Shown here: positions 26,691-38,499 of the stretch, in pieces
Numbering within the stretch: position 1 is the stretch's first letter
How the letters are laid out: the number at the start of each line of letters is the position of its first letter
Source of the DNA: Welwitschia mirabilis
Taxonomy: Eukaryota; Gnetophyta; Gnetopsida; Welwitschiales
DNA length: 64,000 nt
Direction of reading: 5' to 3'
Assembly (NCBI GenBank): GCA_051453625.1
Contig: JBOZIK010000001.1
Span: forward strand, 161,362,373-161,426,372
Translations under genes and position numbers: made by a program
Notes under the pieces: generated by a model
Told to the model about the DNA's origin: nothing
Seen by the model: the letters and a program-made list of their open reading frames with translations, nothing else
The model's database searches: none

Positions 26691-27470
26691 ATAAGGATGA
26701 AAAGACAATGTTGGAAACGAGTTTCTTAGTTGATGAGTATAACTTTTGTTATGGGTGTTGTCCTATTTCCAAGAAAAATTAGGATGGTTCCTTGACCTGA
26801 GTTATAGGTATTTGAATAAGAATTATTCTTGTGATTTTACTAATGGTATCCTATGACATTTACTTACTCATTAATTATATGCTAAAAAAGATGTATGCAG
26901 GGATAGTTAATTGTTGTAAGAAATTCTATGTGGCAAATTAAACATTCAGGTTTACAGATTGAGGTTTTAAGTAAAGAAATGAGAGATTCCACTCTTTCTA
27001 AAAAGTTTATTTATTTGGTTACTCATATCAAAGTCATTAGGTATACTAAATATACTTATAGATCTAACTAAATTATGGGATCTAGATAGCTTAATAGGTT
27101 TTTCCAAATTTTTTTAACTTTTAGCTATGAATTTAAGATAATCCCAAACTTCACCTAAGGTAAAATTTAGAAAGCTATCCTAACTCATCATTTCAACCAA
27201 TTTTCTACTCTTTGATAACAATCCTTCATAGAAAAAACTAATGACCCTACTTAGTTTAAATCTATGTTGAGTGTATTTTATAATAGGTTTTTAAATCTCT
27301 CTAAAGTTTATGAGAAAGTTTCATGATATTTCTTTTAGTAAATCATAATTTTCATATAATAGCATTAGTTTTATGACTAGGGAAAAATTTAGAGATGAAT
27401 GCTCAATTTATTCCAATTCTAGTTCTAGTTAAAAAAGGTTTAACAATGTATAACTAGGATTTTACTTTTT
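26690..27470 (-). pseudogene. Ty3/gypsy gag fragment (minus)
   Basis: Translated from the minus strand around 27230-27080, the frame gives FFYEGLLSKSRKLVEMMS followed by DSFLNF and GEVWDYL. This is the F-Y-x-G-L ... F-L-x-x-T-x-x-E-A-W pattern of the retrotransposon gag domain in plant gypsy elements without a chromodomain. Further down, near 26768-26800, RNHPNFSWK appears, the conserved end-of-gag motif (NPGWRNHPNFSW) of that same group. Both pieces are in the expected order and distance. Several stops interrupt the frame. No LTR, primer site or pol was found nearby, so this is an isolated fragment. Confidence 0.75.
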
Positions 27471-30400
27471 TCTCAAGGGAGAATGAAAAAATATTAATAT
27501 ATAGGCATTTGTGAGGTTGGTAGATTGAGGTAAGCTTGATAGCACACACTCAAATTATTTGAGGTGCAAGTGTGGGACTTCTAATTCTAAGCTATGAAAA
27601 TGAGGAAGTAACTAAATAGTGGAAGGCTTAACATCGAACCCATATGTTATAAAGGTTTGGATTATGTAATATAAGGCGTTTAATCATTGAGGTTAAAGGT
27701 AATTTATAAGGTTTCACCTAGATAGATTATTAATTTTGCAAAACATAACAGTTAGGATTTTTTTCTACTTAGTGGTTAAGGTAATGGGCTTGATGATTTT
27801 TTTGTAACTATTCATTTGAAAAGGGGATTTTGTTATAATAAAGGCTTTAGAAGGTGAATTAGGCATTCTAATTAGGTTTTTAGGTTATTGTTATCTATGG
27901 GTTTCTTCATAAGGTTGATTTCTAAAAGGATGTTTTTATCCATTGTTATCACTAGTATTGAGGTCCATGATATTAATAGATAAAATTCTAATTGAAAAAT
28001 TATTTTATTATACATTCAATGCATATAAAACTTAAAAAAATTTTAAAGAAATCTTGAGAGAAGAAAGGTTTTTAGGTTTTTAATAGAGGGTTCATTCCAA
28101 ATTTTAGAGATATATTTGTAGAAAGGCTAATGATGCTAATCAGATTAATTAGTAGTGTTGGTTTTGTTAATAATTTTTACATGTAGGAAAAAAAGGAAAT
28201 TTTAAATTCAATGCAAATTAGTTCAAGTTTTAAGAAAATACAAAAAACTTATAAAAAATAAAACTATTGAACATAAGATAAACCTACAATGAAAAACTAT
28301 ACTACAAATGTTTTCTCCTTTTTTAAGAAATTTTCAAAAACTGAAAGTGATATATACTCTACTTAAAAACTAAAAATAATGTTTTTTCTCTTAAAAATAA
28401 TGCATGAAAGAAAAGAGAAGGGAAAGAGAACTCCTATTTATTTCATTAATTGCAATTAGTTCTCTAATCCTTAATGCTTTATCTTTTATTTAAAAAGATT
28501 ACTAATAGAAAAATGATATTTTTTTGGGTTAATATTAGAAAACTCAATGAAAACTAGAAAGAACTAGACTAGTTCAGATTTCATTAGAAACAGACTAGTA
28601 CCTATCATTGGAAATTATAAAAAAGCAATGTAAAAAAAAAAAAGGACTAGTNNNNATAATACTAGAATGCACCACTACCAAGTAATAGAAATAAAAAAAA
28701 AAAAGCAAAACTAAAAATGTAAGGAAAAAACACTTTTTATGTGCTTACTTATGTAGTTATCTTGTCATTATTCATTTTAAGGTTTTCATTCTGAAACTTA
28801 TAGTAAAACTAGTTATTAGAAATACAAAATTAATTAAAACTTAAAATAAAAAAGAAAACTATAATTATATTAATAACAAAAAAATTCCTTACATTTAAGA
28901 NNNNNNNNNNCTACTATCATGTCCAGATTTTAAGGTTCAAAGGTTTAGCTTAAAAACTAAGTTAAAATAATTTTATTATTGTATAGTCCACAAGTCAAAT
29001 GTAGTTATTATAATTATTAAGATGAATTTATATTTTAGAAAATTTTATGTTTAAAAGTCTATTCATGTTGTAATATTATTTTTATTTTTGTAATCCTTTG
29101 TAATTATAATCTTGAGTGATTAAATTAGTTATATTGTTAGTGGAAAAGTTAGTGGTTATGATAGTGGATAAATTAGTGGATTAAATTAATGTTATTTTCT
29201 TTATGTAATTGTTACACTTTTCTTTATTTTACATAAAAAAATGTTATGTAATGATTCATTTTAATTCTTATTTTATAAAGGAAGCTTAACGCAACATGGT
29301 AAAGAAGATTGTACTCTAAAGTATCAAAGCTTTCACCATTAAGGGTTGTTACAATGAGGAAACCTTAGTTATTTCTATAGAAAATACAAGGTGGAGGTAT
29401 TTGGATTCCTTTGGCTTGTAGTGTTAGGTGAGGTAGAGAAGATTCTATACTATAGGATTAGATGGGATGGTTGAGAGCCTTCATTTTATAGCATTAGGTG
29501 GAATATTCATTTTATAGTATTAGGTGGAAAATCATCATAATATATGGCCTTGAGTGTAGATTATTTCAACTAATGCTATTACCATATGTGATGATTCCAT
29601 TACAACATGTTATTATTGTAATGCATTACCACTTCCCTATCACGTCACTACTACATGTCTGTTATGTCATTCTCATGAGGTTCTAGTGTCACTGCATCAT
29701 GTCACTAAAGATCATAACTAACTAGGATGCAATAACTAATTGGGAATACAACCATAATTCAAATTTAATTCCATGGTAAATTAAATAGATGCATTTGGAG
29801 GTACTTTCTCAGAAATGATTGGTGTCATTATATGAGGACACTGGTGCCATTAACATTTGCTTCAAGACTGCTTTCATCTTTTTGCATCATGCTCCATTAT
29901 CCTATTAAGTACCTTAACTTAGCATGGAAAAGTTTATAACTTCATAGTTGACATACTTTTATGATTAAAATGATTAAATCAATGTCTTCCCTGAGCTAAA
30001 TTAGCTTGAAAACTTTATTTAAATGTTAATTTTTACATCAAGTTAATACTTCCCTAGTGAATGGTCCATTTGTAGTAGAATTCAAATTGGTGCTTTTTCT
30101 TTCTATAATTTTTCATTTAGTTCTAGTATTTTTCATAGATATATCTATTTTACTAGAGGGTAAATATTTTTATGTAGTGGTTTTTGTTTTCCTATTATTT
30201 TCTTCCCCACTTATCTCTTTCTCCTCCTTTCACAACTTTTAAAAATAATGAAGAAATTAAAGGAGTCTATTTATTTCTATTTTTTTAATTTTCTACATTG
30301 CATATGTTTGTTTTAGTACTTTATTTTTTTATGTTTTTCACTATAATACCTTTTTTTTATTACTATATTTTAAGATTTTTTTACATTTCATCTTGCATGA

Positions 30401-30701
30401 CCTCATCTTAGTTTAGTTTCTGCATTTACTCAACATTTTAAAATTCACATTTTTTCATCATGTCCATCTCATTCTTTACTTGTGATCTTTTCTTATAAAA
30501 TGTTAGAATGACTACTTTGTTTATTAGGCATCATAACTCATTCTATGCAAAATGATCTAAAATCTTATGAAATTTACATTATAATCTTTCCTTGACATCT
30601 AAAACATCATGATAACTTTTGATCATCTAAACTTTTATATGAATTGATAGCATAAATCTGATAATATACTTCATAAATCCTTTTTTAACTCAAACATAGA
30701 T
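27471..30701. other. AT-rich DNA with no assignable gene; two small gaps
   Basis: No assignable gene is seen. Gaps lie at 28652-28655 and 28901-28910. A direct duplication of about 25 bases (TTCATTTTATAG.ATTAGGTGG) lies at 29482-29526. The open frames at 29498-29686 and 30057-30242 are hydrophobic and featureless. Confidence 0.4.
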
Positions 30702-31107
30702 TCTAACATAGATAAAATAGTTATAATGTTTTAAGTGATAATGAAGTGTTATTAACAAGAGATATGTATGGGCATGACCCAAAACATGTAAAGATGTATC
30801 CCTTCATTATGTAATATAAGCCTATGGCATTAGGTGAGGGTGGATAGACTAAGTGGATGTAACCGATGACAACCTTAGATGATCCCTAAGGATCCTGGGG
30901 GGGACTAATGTCGTAGTCCATGTCTTTACTTATCACCACTAGTCCAAGGCTATTTGCTAATGATGTGGAATGTAATCTTCTACTATAAATAGTAAAAGCC
31001 TGTTTCTCTCTAAATTGTTTCTTATTATTTATTTGGATCTTGACATATTATTTTAAAATATTTCTTTTAAGTAAAATAATCTCAACACAGCAAAATGGGA
31101 CATTACA
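30702..31107 (+). repeat. 5' LTR of gypsy-1
   Basis: This aligns with 39935-40260 from the block AATGAAGTG through CAAGGCTATTTGCTAATGATG to the end. It ends CATTACA at 31107; this end is the reverse complement of TGTAATG, which begins the 3' copy. The left edge is decayed and placed by alignment only. Relative to the 3' LTR it carries about 80 extra bases (around 30800-30890), so one copy has an indel. Confidence 0.75.
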
Positions 31108-31108
31108 T

Positions 31109-31121
31109 TTAATATCAAAGT
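31109..31121 (+). promoter_or_regulatory. Decayed primer binding site of gypsy-1
   Basis: TTAATATCAAAGT follows the LTR after a short spacer. Compared with TGGTATCAGAGC, complementary to initiator Met tRNA, all changes are transitions (G to A, C to T). The better preserved version is at 40263-40274. Confidence 0.6.
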
Positions 31122-31287
31122 AATAACAAGTCATAAACTACTACTTGAAGAAAAACAAGAAAGAAACTCAGCTTATAAATTAAACAATAAAAAAGGCCAA
31201 ACAGTACACTAAAGAAGAGGAATATGGTGATTAAAGAAAATAAGACATCAGCAAAAATAGGGTGCATGACACTTTGATAAGGAAAAA

Positions 31288-32526
31288 TCAAACATCACTA
31301 CTAAGGAGGAAGAAGATCCTCCAATTAGAAAGTAACAGGGTTGTGAACCTTTACACCTAGAACGAGAGGGTCTATGCCACCTGATCTGCTTTCATCCCAG
31401 CAAGCTAAGTAGGAACCACTACAGTACTAATTTTAATTAAAGAAGAAGTTGCTAATGAATCTACCCCAGTAATGAAATACAATCACTTATAGAGCTTCAT
31501 ATGAATCTTACTATAAGTAATCAAAATCCCTAATAGATATTCTTTTGAGAGATTTCCACCCTGATACAATAAATTTATGTCATTAATAGTAATGTCTAAA
31601 TGATATGCATATGTTTGAATCATTTTCTCATTATTTTCCAATTGATCAGACAAGGCAGCTTGACTCTCTTCTATTATAGTCATCCATGAAGCATCTGCCC
31701 ATGATTTCTTCTTTAACAATTGCATGTTCTTCACCTCATTTTCTAGAATGTAAAGGAAATCACTCATAGACTCCTGCTCTTCAATTCCATGATGATCCAT
31801 GTAGTAAAAAGACTCCATCATATCCACCATGTTGTAGAAATCTCAGAGTGGAACATGTCATTCTCACTGTGGAGAATAATAAGGAGTGAAGCGAGTAGAG
31901 TGATTGTACTCAAAATCCCATGGTACATCTATTACCTTAAATCGACAATGGGTGTATATGTCATTTAGGCATAAAGGATGCATGACCTATGCATGCAGAA
32001 TACTAGAAAGGGATTGTAATCTATTATCTAAACCATTAGCTCCTTGACCTTGAGATATAATGTCTTCACCACCGACAAAAGCTGATTAGTTATGAAACTT
32101 AGCCCTATTTGTTAATAATAGACTATGGAGCTATAAGTGGGTGATGAGGAGGCTCTGAAGAAGGGAAAATGACTGGAGAACTCTGACCTGAGGCTGAAAA
32201 TAGAGGGTGGAATACAACATATCCCCCTAATCCATTAAGGTATCAAAATCATTAAGTACCTCTTATCCTTGAGATTCAAAAGGAAACAAGAAATCCATAA
32301 AGAGACCAGTGGAAGGGATAGAAGGAAAATTTTTACTTAAAATGATACACTCCTTCATTAGCTACTGAAGAGAAAGCTTCTTTAGAGGCCATCAGGTAAA
32401 ATCTATGTCCTTTTCAATCAAAGTCTCTGCATGATGAACATAAAACAAAAACAAAAATATGCTTATATTAAAAAAAAAAAAAGAAATAAAGAAAAAGAAG
32501 AAGAAGAAGAAAAACAAGATGAAAAA

Positions 32527-32557
<31 letters not shown>

Positions 32558-33652
32558 AATAAGAAAGAGATGGTAGGAGGGTAATACCCCACTAGACCAG
32601 TGTTGCCAAGAAAAGATAAGGGATGCATTTTCTTCATATTCTAGTTTCACAGACATAGGGAGATTCATGGGAGCCTTGTCACATTTTTGGTGGAAAGAGT
32701 TATGAGATCTCAAAGCTTTACTCATCTACAAATACCAAATTCCAAAAATCAAGAACTATCAAAAAGATACTTAATAGTAAGATTTCTCAGTAAAACGCAT
32801 ATCTTAGATGGAATAGAAAAAGTATCTTAACATGTTTTTCCAGGGTTATAAATCCCAGAGCCTTCATCCTCCATAGATGAGGAAGAATGAGGATGTAATA
32901 AAGATCGAGCAAGAATTTCATGAGGAGATAAAACATAAGAAGAATCTATAGAAATAACCCTAAATGGTTGAAAATCCCCTCGTTCTATAGAAGAAAAATA
33001 TAAATCTAATAAAATATGACCACAAAAACACTTGTCATTATCACCATTTCTATTTAAGTGAGTTAATTGGGAAAGAGTCGAAGAGTAAACAACCAAGGCC
33101 CAATCAAAAGAACTTCTCTAGTAAAAAAGGGGAACAATTAAATTATGTAGATCAAGATTTCATGCACCTAATCATAAAGAAAAGCAATACTAGCAATTAT
33201 CTTCCTACAAGCTATAAAATATGGAGTGGTAAAGTTAGCAGTAGAAATCCCATGGCAGTGGGTATCCTCCTCCTGAACACATATAATGCATCCAAGAAAT
33301 TTGCTAAGAAGTAACAAAAGCCCTCTTCAGAATGAGAAACCTTAGGAGGAAAATAGCTCCCTTAACTCATTCCAAAGAATAGCCTAATACTCTCCTCTAA
33401 AATATGAATTGGATCATGTTATGGATGGGTAATGGTATCAAAATCTGAATTATAGAAAGAATATAAGGAATCCAAGATAAAAAGCACTTTGGAGTGACAA
33501 AGATGAAAGATTAAAAATCTACAAAGATCTAGGAGATTAGAGGAAAAGATCCAAGAAAACACTTACTCTGAAGCACGTTGTTGTATTTCTAACCTTACAG
33601 ACCTGACATTAGTAGAATTCCAAGAAATGGCAAGGCAAAGTCTAGAAGTCAT
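31288..33652 (-). pseudogene. Antisense ORF between 5' LTR and gag of gypsy-1
   Basis: On the strand opposite gag-pol, a long broken frame can be followed from an ATG at 33652 to a TGA at 31288, about 790 codons including interruptions. Its clean pieces are 32827-33096 and 31483-31830. In the second element copy (40442 to about 41285) the same strand and frame encode an alignable protein that ends at the matching TGA, 182 bases inside the LTR against 181 here. Shared segments include PWDFEY, FTP, FYN.VD, MSDFL, IIEESQ, MIQT, ITINDIN and the C-terminus RIFFLLSSDV. A stop here (31483) is Trp in the other copy. A GAA-repeat tract lies inside the frame. I recognise no family. Extra ORFs, some antisense, are known in plant Ty3/gypsy elements; this protein's function is unknown. 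Confidence 0.65.
32480..32570. repeat. (GAA)n microsatellite
   Basis: A run of GAA/GAAG triplets with interruptions lies within the antisense ORF region of gypsy-1. The Phe-rich and Leu-rich minus-strand frames here are translations of this simple repeat. Confidence 0.9.
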
Positions 33653-33994
33653 ATCTAAACTAGACTAGAAGAAGCACATCCACAAATGCTAGAAAGAACT
33701 TGTATTTATAAGCAAAAAGAGGTTGTAAAAGAACCTACACAAAAGTCAAAAAACACATTAAAAAAAAAAGAAGAAGAGAAAAAAGACAAGCAGAATAATA
33801 ATTTAAGAAAATTACCAATTTGACTATGAAAGCATATGACAAAAGGGAACCATGAAGCTATTTATAGTGGTAGTCTAAGGTTTAAACCTCACCCTAGAAT
33901 GATGAGATTAACCTTAGTTAACCAAACCTCAGTCAAGAATAAACAACTCTATTTAACTTCCAGAGAAACTAAAGCCCTAAGCTACAAGTAAAAC

Positions 33995-34715
33995 TAAAGG
34001 CCGATGTCATAGTTGAAAGGCCGATATTACATTTTATAGGTCAATGTCACACTCCTAAAAGCTTAATGTCATAGTTGGAAGACCGATGTCATACTTCTAG
34101 TAAGCCGACGTCAAACTCCCAGAAACCCAATATCACACTTCAAAGGCCAACACAGTTGAAACGCCGATGTCACACTTCCAATAGGCTGAATTCATAGTTC
34201 AGTGCTAACATTACACTCCCAGAAGGCTAATGTTACACTTTCATAAGGCCGATGTCGTAGTTCAAAGGCTGACATCACACTTCCTATTCATTTAATGTTG
34301 CACTTCCAGAAGGTTGAAGTCACACTTCCAGAGGGCTAATTTCATAGTTCCAAGGTCGATGTCACACTTGAGTACCTAATGTTACACTTAACCAATGTCA
34401 TACTTGGGTGCCCAATGTCACACTTCAGTGCTTGAAGATGATCAACATTGCACTTGGGTGGCCAACGTCAGACTTGGTTAATGTTACACTTAGGTGGTCG
34501 ATGTTGCACTTAGGTGCTCGAGGTTATACCTGGCTAATGTCACACTTAGATACCCAATGTTATACATGGATGCCTGATGTCACACTCACTACTCATCAGT
34601 ACAAAGGACCTAACATTACACTTGATAATCCAACATCACACTTGGAGACTCGAGATTGTACTTAGGGACCCGACATCATAGTTAGTACACACAGTTGCTC
34701 AATGTTGCATTTGAA
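33995..34715. repeat. GTCACACTT minisatellite inside gypsy-1
   Basis: A degenerate short unit repeats for about 700 bases. In the first half it reads roughly GGCCGATGTCACACTTCCAGAA (units of about 22-30 bases, alternating CACTT and CATAGTT). In the second half it shifts to CCAATGTCACACTTGGGTG. The tract is clearly more GC-rich than its surroundings. The plus-strand frame 34408-34665 translates it into imperfect peptide repeats (NVTL, MLHLG, DVTL) and is not a gene. It lies between the antisense ORF and gag. Tandem repeats in untranslated parts of plant gypsy elements are known and can seed satellites. Confidence 0.85.
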
Positions 34716-35199
34716 TCCCCACTACTAATCCCTAAGACGCATGGTAATACATAGGCTTCTAATAGTAGTTGTTAGTTATATCAATAGGTTGTCGTGGTAA
34801 CTACCTGAAACTGTTTTTTCTAACTGTTTTTCATAACTACTAGGTAGTTATAGGTTCCAAACTACCACTAGAAAAAAAAACTATAAAAAGGTAGCACCAT
34901 CAAAAGAGAAGGAGGGAGGGAAGAGTAAGCAAACACTTGCAGAATAAGTTAAAAAGGTGTATGAATTCAAGAGGACATCAAATCCTCTAGTGTATCATGA
35001 AATACAAGGTAAATGAGAGAATAGGTGTATTAGAATATCACACTAAAAATATTTTCTTACAGCATGATTAGTTAGCTAGTAGGCTCAGTGGCCTTCTTTT
35101 TTGCTTAGAAGAAAGACCCACAAAACCTACTTAGAGGGCATCCCCAAAACTACCTTCTACATCAAGACAACATACTCCTACTAATGATGTCATCCTCTA

Positions 35200-36050
35200 G
35201 AATATATAGATGTGACTTTTAAATACAAAGGTTAATCTTCAAGCCTTCCTAATGTATAGATCCAATAATTCTAATATTAAACAATGGAAAGGATAAGAGC
35301 TTGCTAAGATGATATGTATAAAAACCTATGAAGGCAAAGCTCGCACAAGTGAAAAAGCCATATCTTGGATCGAGCAATTAGAGAACTACTACAACCTCTA
35401 TAATATACCTCTAAAACATAGGTGCATATATGTTGTTGTATTTCTCATAGAAAATGCACAGGAATGATGGTCTAGGTACCAATAGAAACTCCCACAGAAG
35501 ATACCATGAAATACATTTATTAAATAATTTAAGAGAAAGTTCATTTCAAAGGATTTTATTGCAGACCAAATGGTGGAATTCTAGTGCCTACTCCTAGGCA
35601 AACACCCCTTAGATAAACATTAGTCAAACTTTTAACACCTTATAAAATATCAGAAGACATTTTAGAGAAGTAGTTGATTAGTAGCTTCATTGGAATCTTA
35701 TCACCCAAACTTCAAAGTGTCCTTCATACTTTAGAAATCAAATCTATAGAGGATACCTATCGAAAGACAAGGCACTATCTCTAAGGCTAAGAGAATAGAT
35801 GGATAGATTAATTACACCTAGAAGATAAACATCATACTTCAACTACATAACCAGTAAGGGAGCCATACAGAACCAATCTGACTTACCATGAGTGCCATAA
35901 GAGAGGTCACATAGCCAGGAACTGTTCTTCCAAAGCATGAGCAACAAATATTTCTTAGCACAATTGGCCTCAACCTTCTTATAATCATTTTATTCCATCT
36001 AAACACATTTATGAAGCCATTCAAATAGGTGTAATTCATAACTAATAGAC
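35200..36050 (+). pseudogene. gypsy-1 gag with CCHC relic
   Basis: From about 35330 the plus strand encodes a retrotransposon gag domain: EKAISWIEQLENYYN, then VVVFLIENAQE, then FKRKFISKDFIADQMVEF, then an LLLGKHPL block. These match the W-x-x-x-L-E ... A-x-x-W ... F-x-x-x-F ... E-F-x-x-L-x-Q-G pattern. At 35880-35925 the sequence YHECHKRGHIARNC is a zinc knuckle whose first cysteine is now tyrosine. Gag packages the element's RNA. Numerous stops lie at expected Trp and Gln codons. Confidence 0.8.
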
Positions 36051-36079
36051 CATCTTAGAATTAGGTTTCATCTTTTATT

Positions 36080-36140
36080 ATTTTATTTTTAATCAATAGT
36101 GGTGCATCACATAGTTTTATTTCACCATCTTTATTTTATA
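36080..36140 (+). pseudogene. gypsy-1 protease active-site relic
   Basis: The frame reads FLINSGASHSFISPSLFYKL. It is the retropepsin site D-S-G-A-S-H-S-F-I-S with the catalytic Asp changed to Asn (AAT at 36095-36097, consistent with GAT to AAT). The aspartic protease would normally cut the polyprotein; with this change it cannot. Confidence 0.85.
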
Positions 36141-36589
36141 AACTAAAGATTCCCTCTTTCAAATAATGAAAGTCCACAATTGGAGTTGTATAGGGTAATG
36201 TTCTTATATAAGATGGGATTTCTGCTCTTATTTTCTTTTCCATTTATGATTTATAATTTAGGAATAAGTTTTATGTCTTCCAAATTAGGGAATACCATGC
36301 AATTCTAGGAATACCTTTCTTAGTTTGGTATAATGTTTGAATTAATTCCTTCATGGAGCATTAAGGCTATCCCATTCATTTGGTGAACAAATTTTTCAAG
36401 GAGGGAAAGAATAAGAAGATCTTTTTAACCTCACCCAAACAGATTACTAAAGCTATAAAAAAGAAATAGATGTTTATTACCTTAGTACAAGCAGAAGATC
36501 ATAAAAAATATCTATCCATACAATAAGAAATAAAGGAATTCTCATATATGTTTGAAGATTCAAAAATGCTCTCACCAAATAGAGAGGTA

Positions 36590-38200
36590 CAACATGTAAT
36601 CTATTTGATCCCTAGAGTACAACTAATGGCCAAAGCACCTTATAATTTCTTAGTGATAAAATTAAGAGAATTTAAGTTACAATCAAATAACTATTATTAG
36701 AAGGCAAAATTTATCCTAGTGTATCACCNNNNNNNNNNNNNNNNNNNNNNNNNNNNNNNNNNNNNNNNNNNNNNNNNNNNNNNNNNNNNNNNNNNNNNNN
36801 NNNNNNNNNNNNNNNNNNNNNNNNNNNNNNNNNNNNNNNNNNNNNNNNNNNNNNNNNNNNNNNNNNNNNNNNNNNNNNNNNNNNNNNNNNNNNNNNNNNN
36901 NNNNNNNNNNNNNNNNNNNNNNNNNNNNNNNNNNNNNNNNNNNNNNNNNNNNNNNNNNNNNNNNNNNNNNNNNNNNNNNNNNNNNNNNNNNNNNNNNNNN
37001 NNNNNNNNNNNNNNNNNNNNNNNNNNNNNNNNNNNNNNNNNNNNNNNNNNNNNNNNNNNNNNNNNNNNNNNNNNNNNNNNNNNNNNNNNNNNNNNNNNNN
37101 NNNNNNNNNNNNNNNNNNNNNNNNNNNNNNNNNNNNNNNNNNNNNNNNNNNNNNNNNNNNNNNNNNNNNNNNNNNNNNNNNNNNNNNNNNNNNNNNNNNN
37201 NNNNNNNNNNNNNNNNNNNNNNNNNNNNNNNNNNNNNNNNNNNNNNNNNNNNNNNNNNNNNNNNNNNNNNNNNNNNNNNNNNNNNNNNNNNNNNNNNNNN
37301 NNNNNNNNNNNNNNNNNNNNNNNNNNNNNNNNNNNNNNNNNNNNNNNNNNNNNNNNNNNNNNNNNNNNNNNNNNNNNNNNNNNNNNNNNNNNNNNNNNNN
37401 NNNNNNNNNNNNNNNNNNNNNNNNNNNNNNNNNNNNNNNNNNNNNNNNNNNNNNNNNNNNNNNNNNNNNNNNNNNNNNNNNNNNNNNNNNNNNNNNNNNN
37501 NNNNNNNNNNNNNNNNNNNNNNNNNNNNNNNNNNNNNNNNNNNNNNNNNNNNNNNNNNNNNNNNNNNNNNNNNNNNNNNNNNNNNNNNNNNNNNNNNNNN
37601 NNNNNNNNNNNNNNNNNNNNNNNNNNNNNNNNNNNAAATGTGAATTCTTCAAAACAGAAATTAGTTATTTGGGACATATCATCTAGGAATTATAATAGAC
37701 CTGGCCAAAGTTTAAGCCATAAAAGACTAACCAGAAATGAAGGATGCCACTCAAGTATGAAGTTTTTTAGGAATGATTGGCTTCTATAGGAAATTTGTTC
37801 TAGGATTTTCTCAAATTATAAGACCATTAATAGATTTAACTAAAGAAACAAATACATTCCACTTAAACACTAAATGCAAGGAGGCATTTCTTAAATTGAA
37901 GTTGCTACTCACAACTGCACTGGTCCTTAAAATTATAGATGTAAACAAACCATTTGTAGTCATCACAGATGCTTCTACCAAAGGAATAAGAGTCATACTT
38001 AGCTAATATGATCAGGTGATTGATTATGAATTATGGAAGTTAAACCAGCATGAGAAGAATTACCTCATACATGACTTGAAACTATTATCCATAGTGCATG
38101 CCTTGAAACTTTGGAGGCATTACCTTATAGGAAATGAATTCCTCCTTAAAACAGATCATAAAATCTTGGCATATTTCTAGAAATAACCCCTTCTAAATAT
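36590..38200 (+). pseudogene. gypsy-1 reverse transcriptase and RNase H (core in gap)
   Basis: Before the gap, 36596-36660 encodes HVIYLIPR and AKAPYNF, the conserved entry to gypsy reverse transcriptase (H-x-I-D-L-x-P ... P-Y). The polymerase core lies in gap 36729-37635. After it, CEFFKTEISYLGH and then SFLGMIGFYRKFV, GFSQIIRPL and LTK mark the connection domain. RNase H follows: VVITDAS with its first Asp kept (37968-37970), then HEKNYLIHDLKLLSIVHALK, in which the catalytic Glu is Lys (AAA at 38079-38081), then RHYLIG and TDHK. Stops and at least one frame change make it inactive. Confidence 0.85.
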
Positions 38201-38499
38201 GGAATAAAGGATATGGAGTGAGTTACATATAGAATATAATTTCAAGTTTTTGTACACCCCTAAAAAGAAGAAAAAAGTTGCATATGATTTGAGTAGGATG
38301 TGGTGTATGTTAGCTACCACTATCACATCGGACTTGGCCAACTTTCTTAAAACTTCTTTAAAAGAAGACCTATAGTTCAAATATATATTCTAATAGGTTT
38401 AAGAAGGAAGAGAAGTAGACACGTACATGATCTCATGGGATGAATTCCTTTTCAAGAAAAGATGATTATGCATCCCATAAGGCCCATAGAGAAGGACGC

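Noticed and set aside
32392-32725. Phe-rich and Leu-rich minus-strand ORFs
   Set aside because: They arise from the (GAA)n tract and were counted only as part of the broken antisense ORF region.
34408-34665. Plus-strand ORF of 85 codons
   Set aside because: It is a translation of the minisatellite; the peptide repeats mirror the DNA unit.
36711-37789. Long open frames on both strands across this stretch
   Set aside because: They are almost entirely the N gap 36729-37635; only the flanking gypsy sequence is real.
37811-37996. Minus-strand ORF of 61 codons
   Set aside because: Antisense shadow of the gypsy-1 RNase H region.
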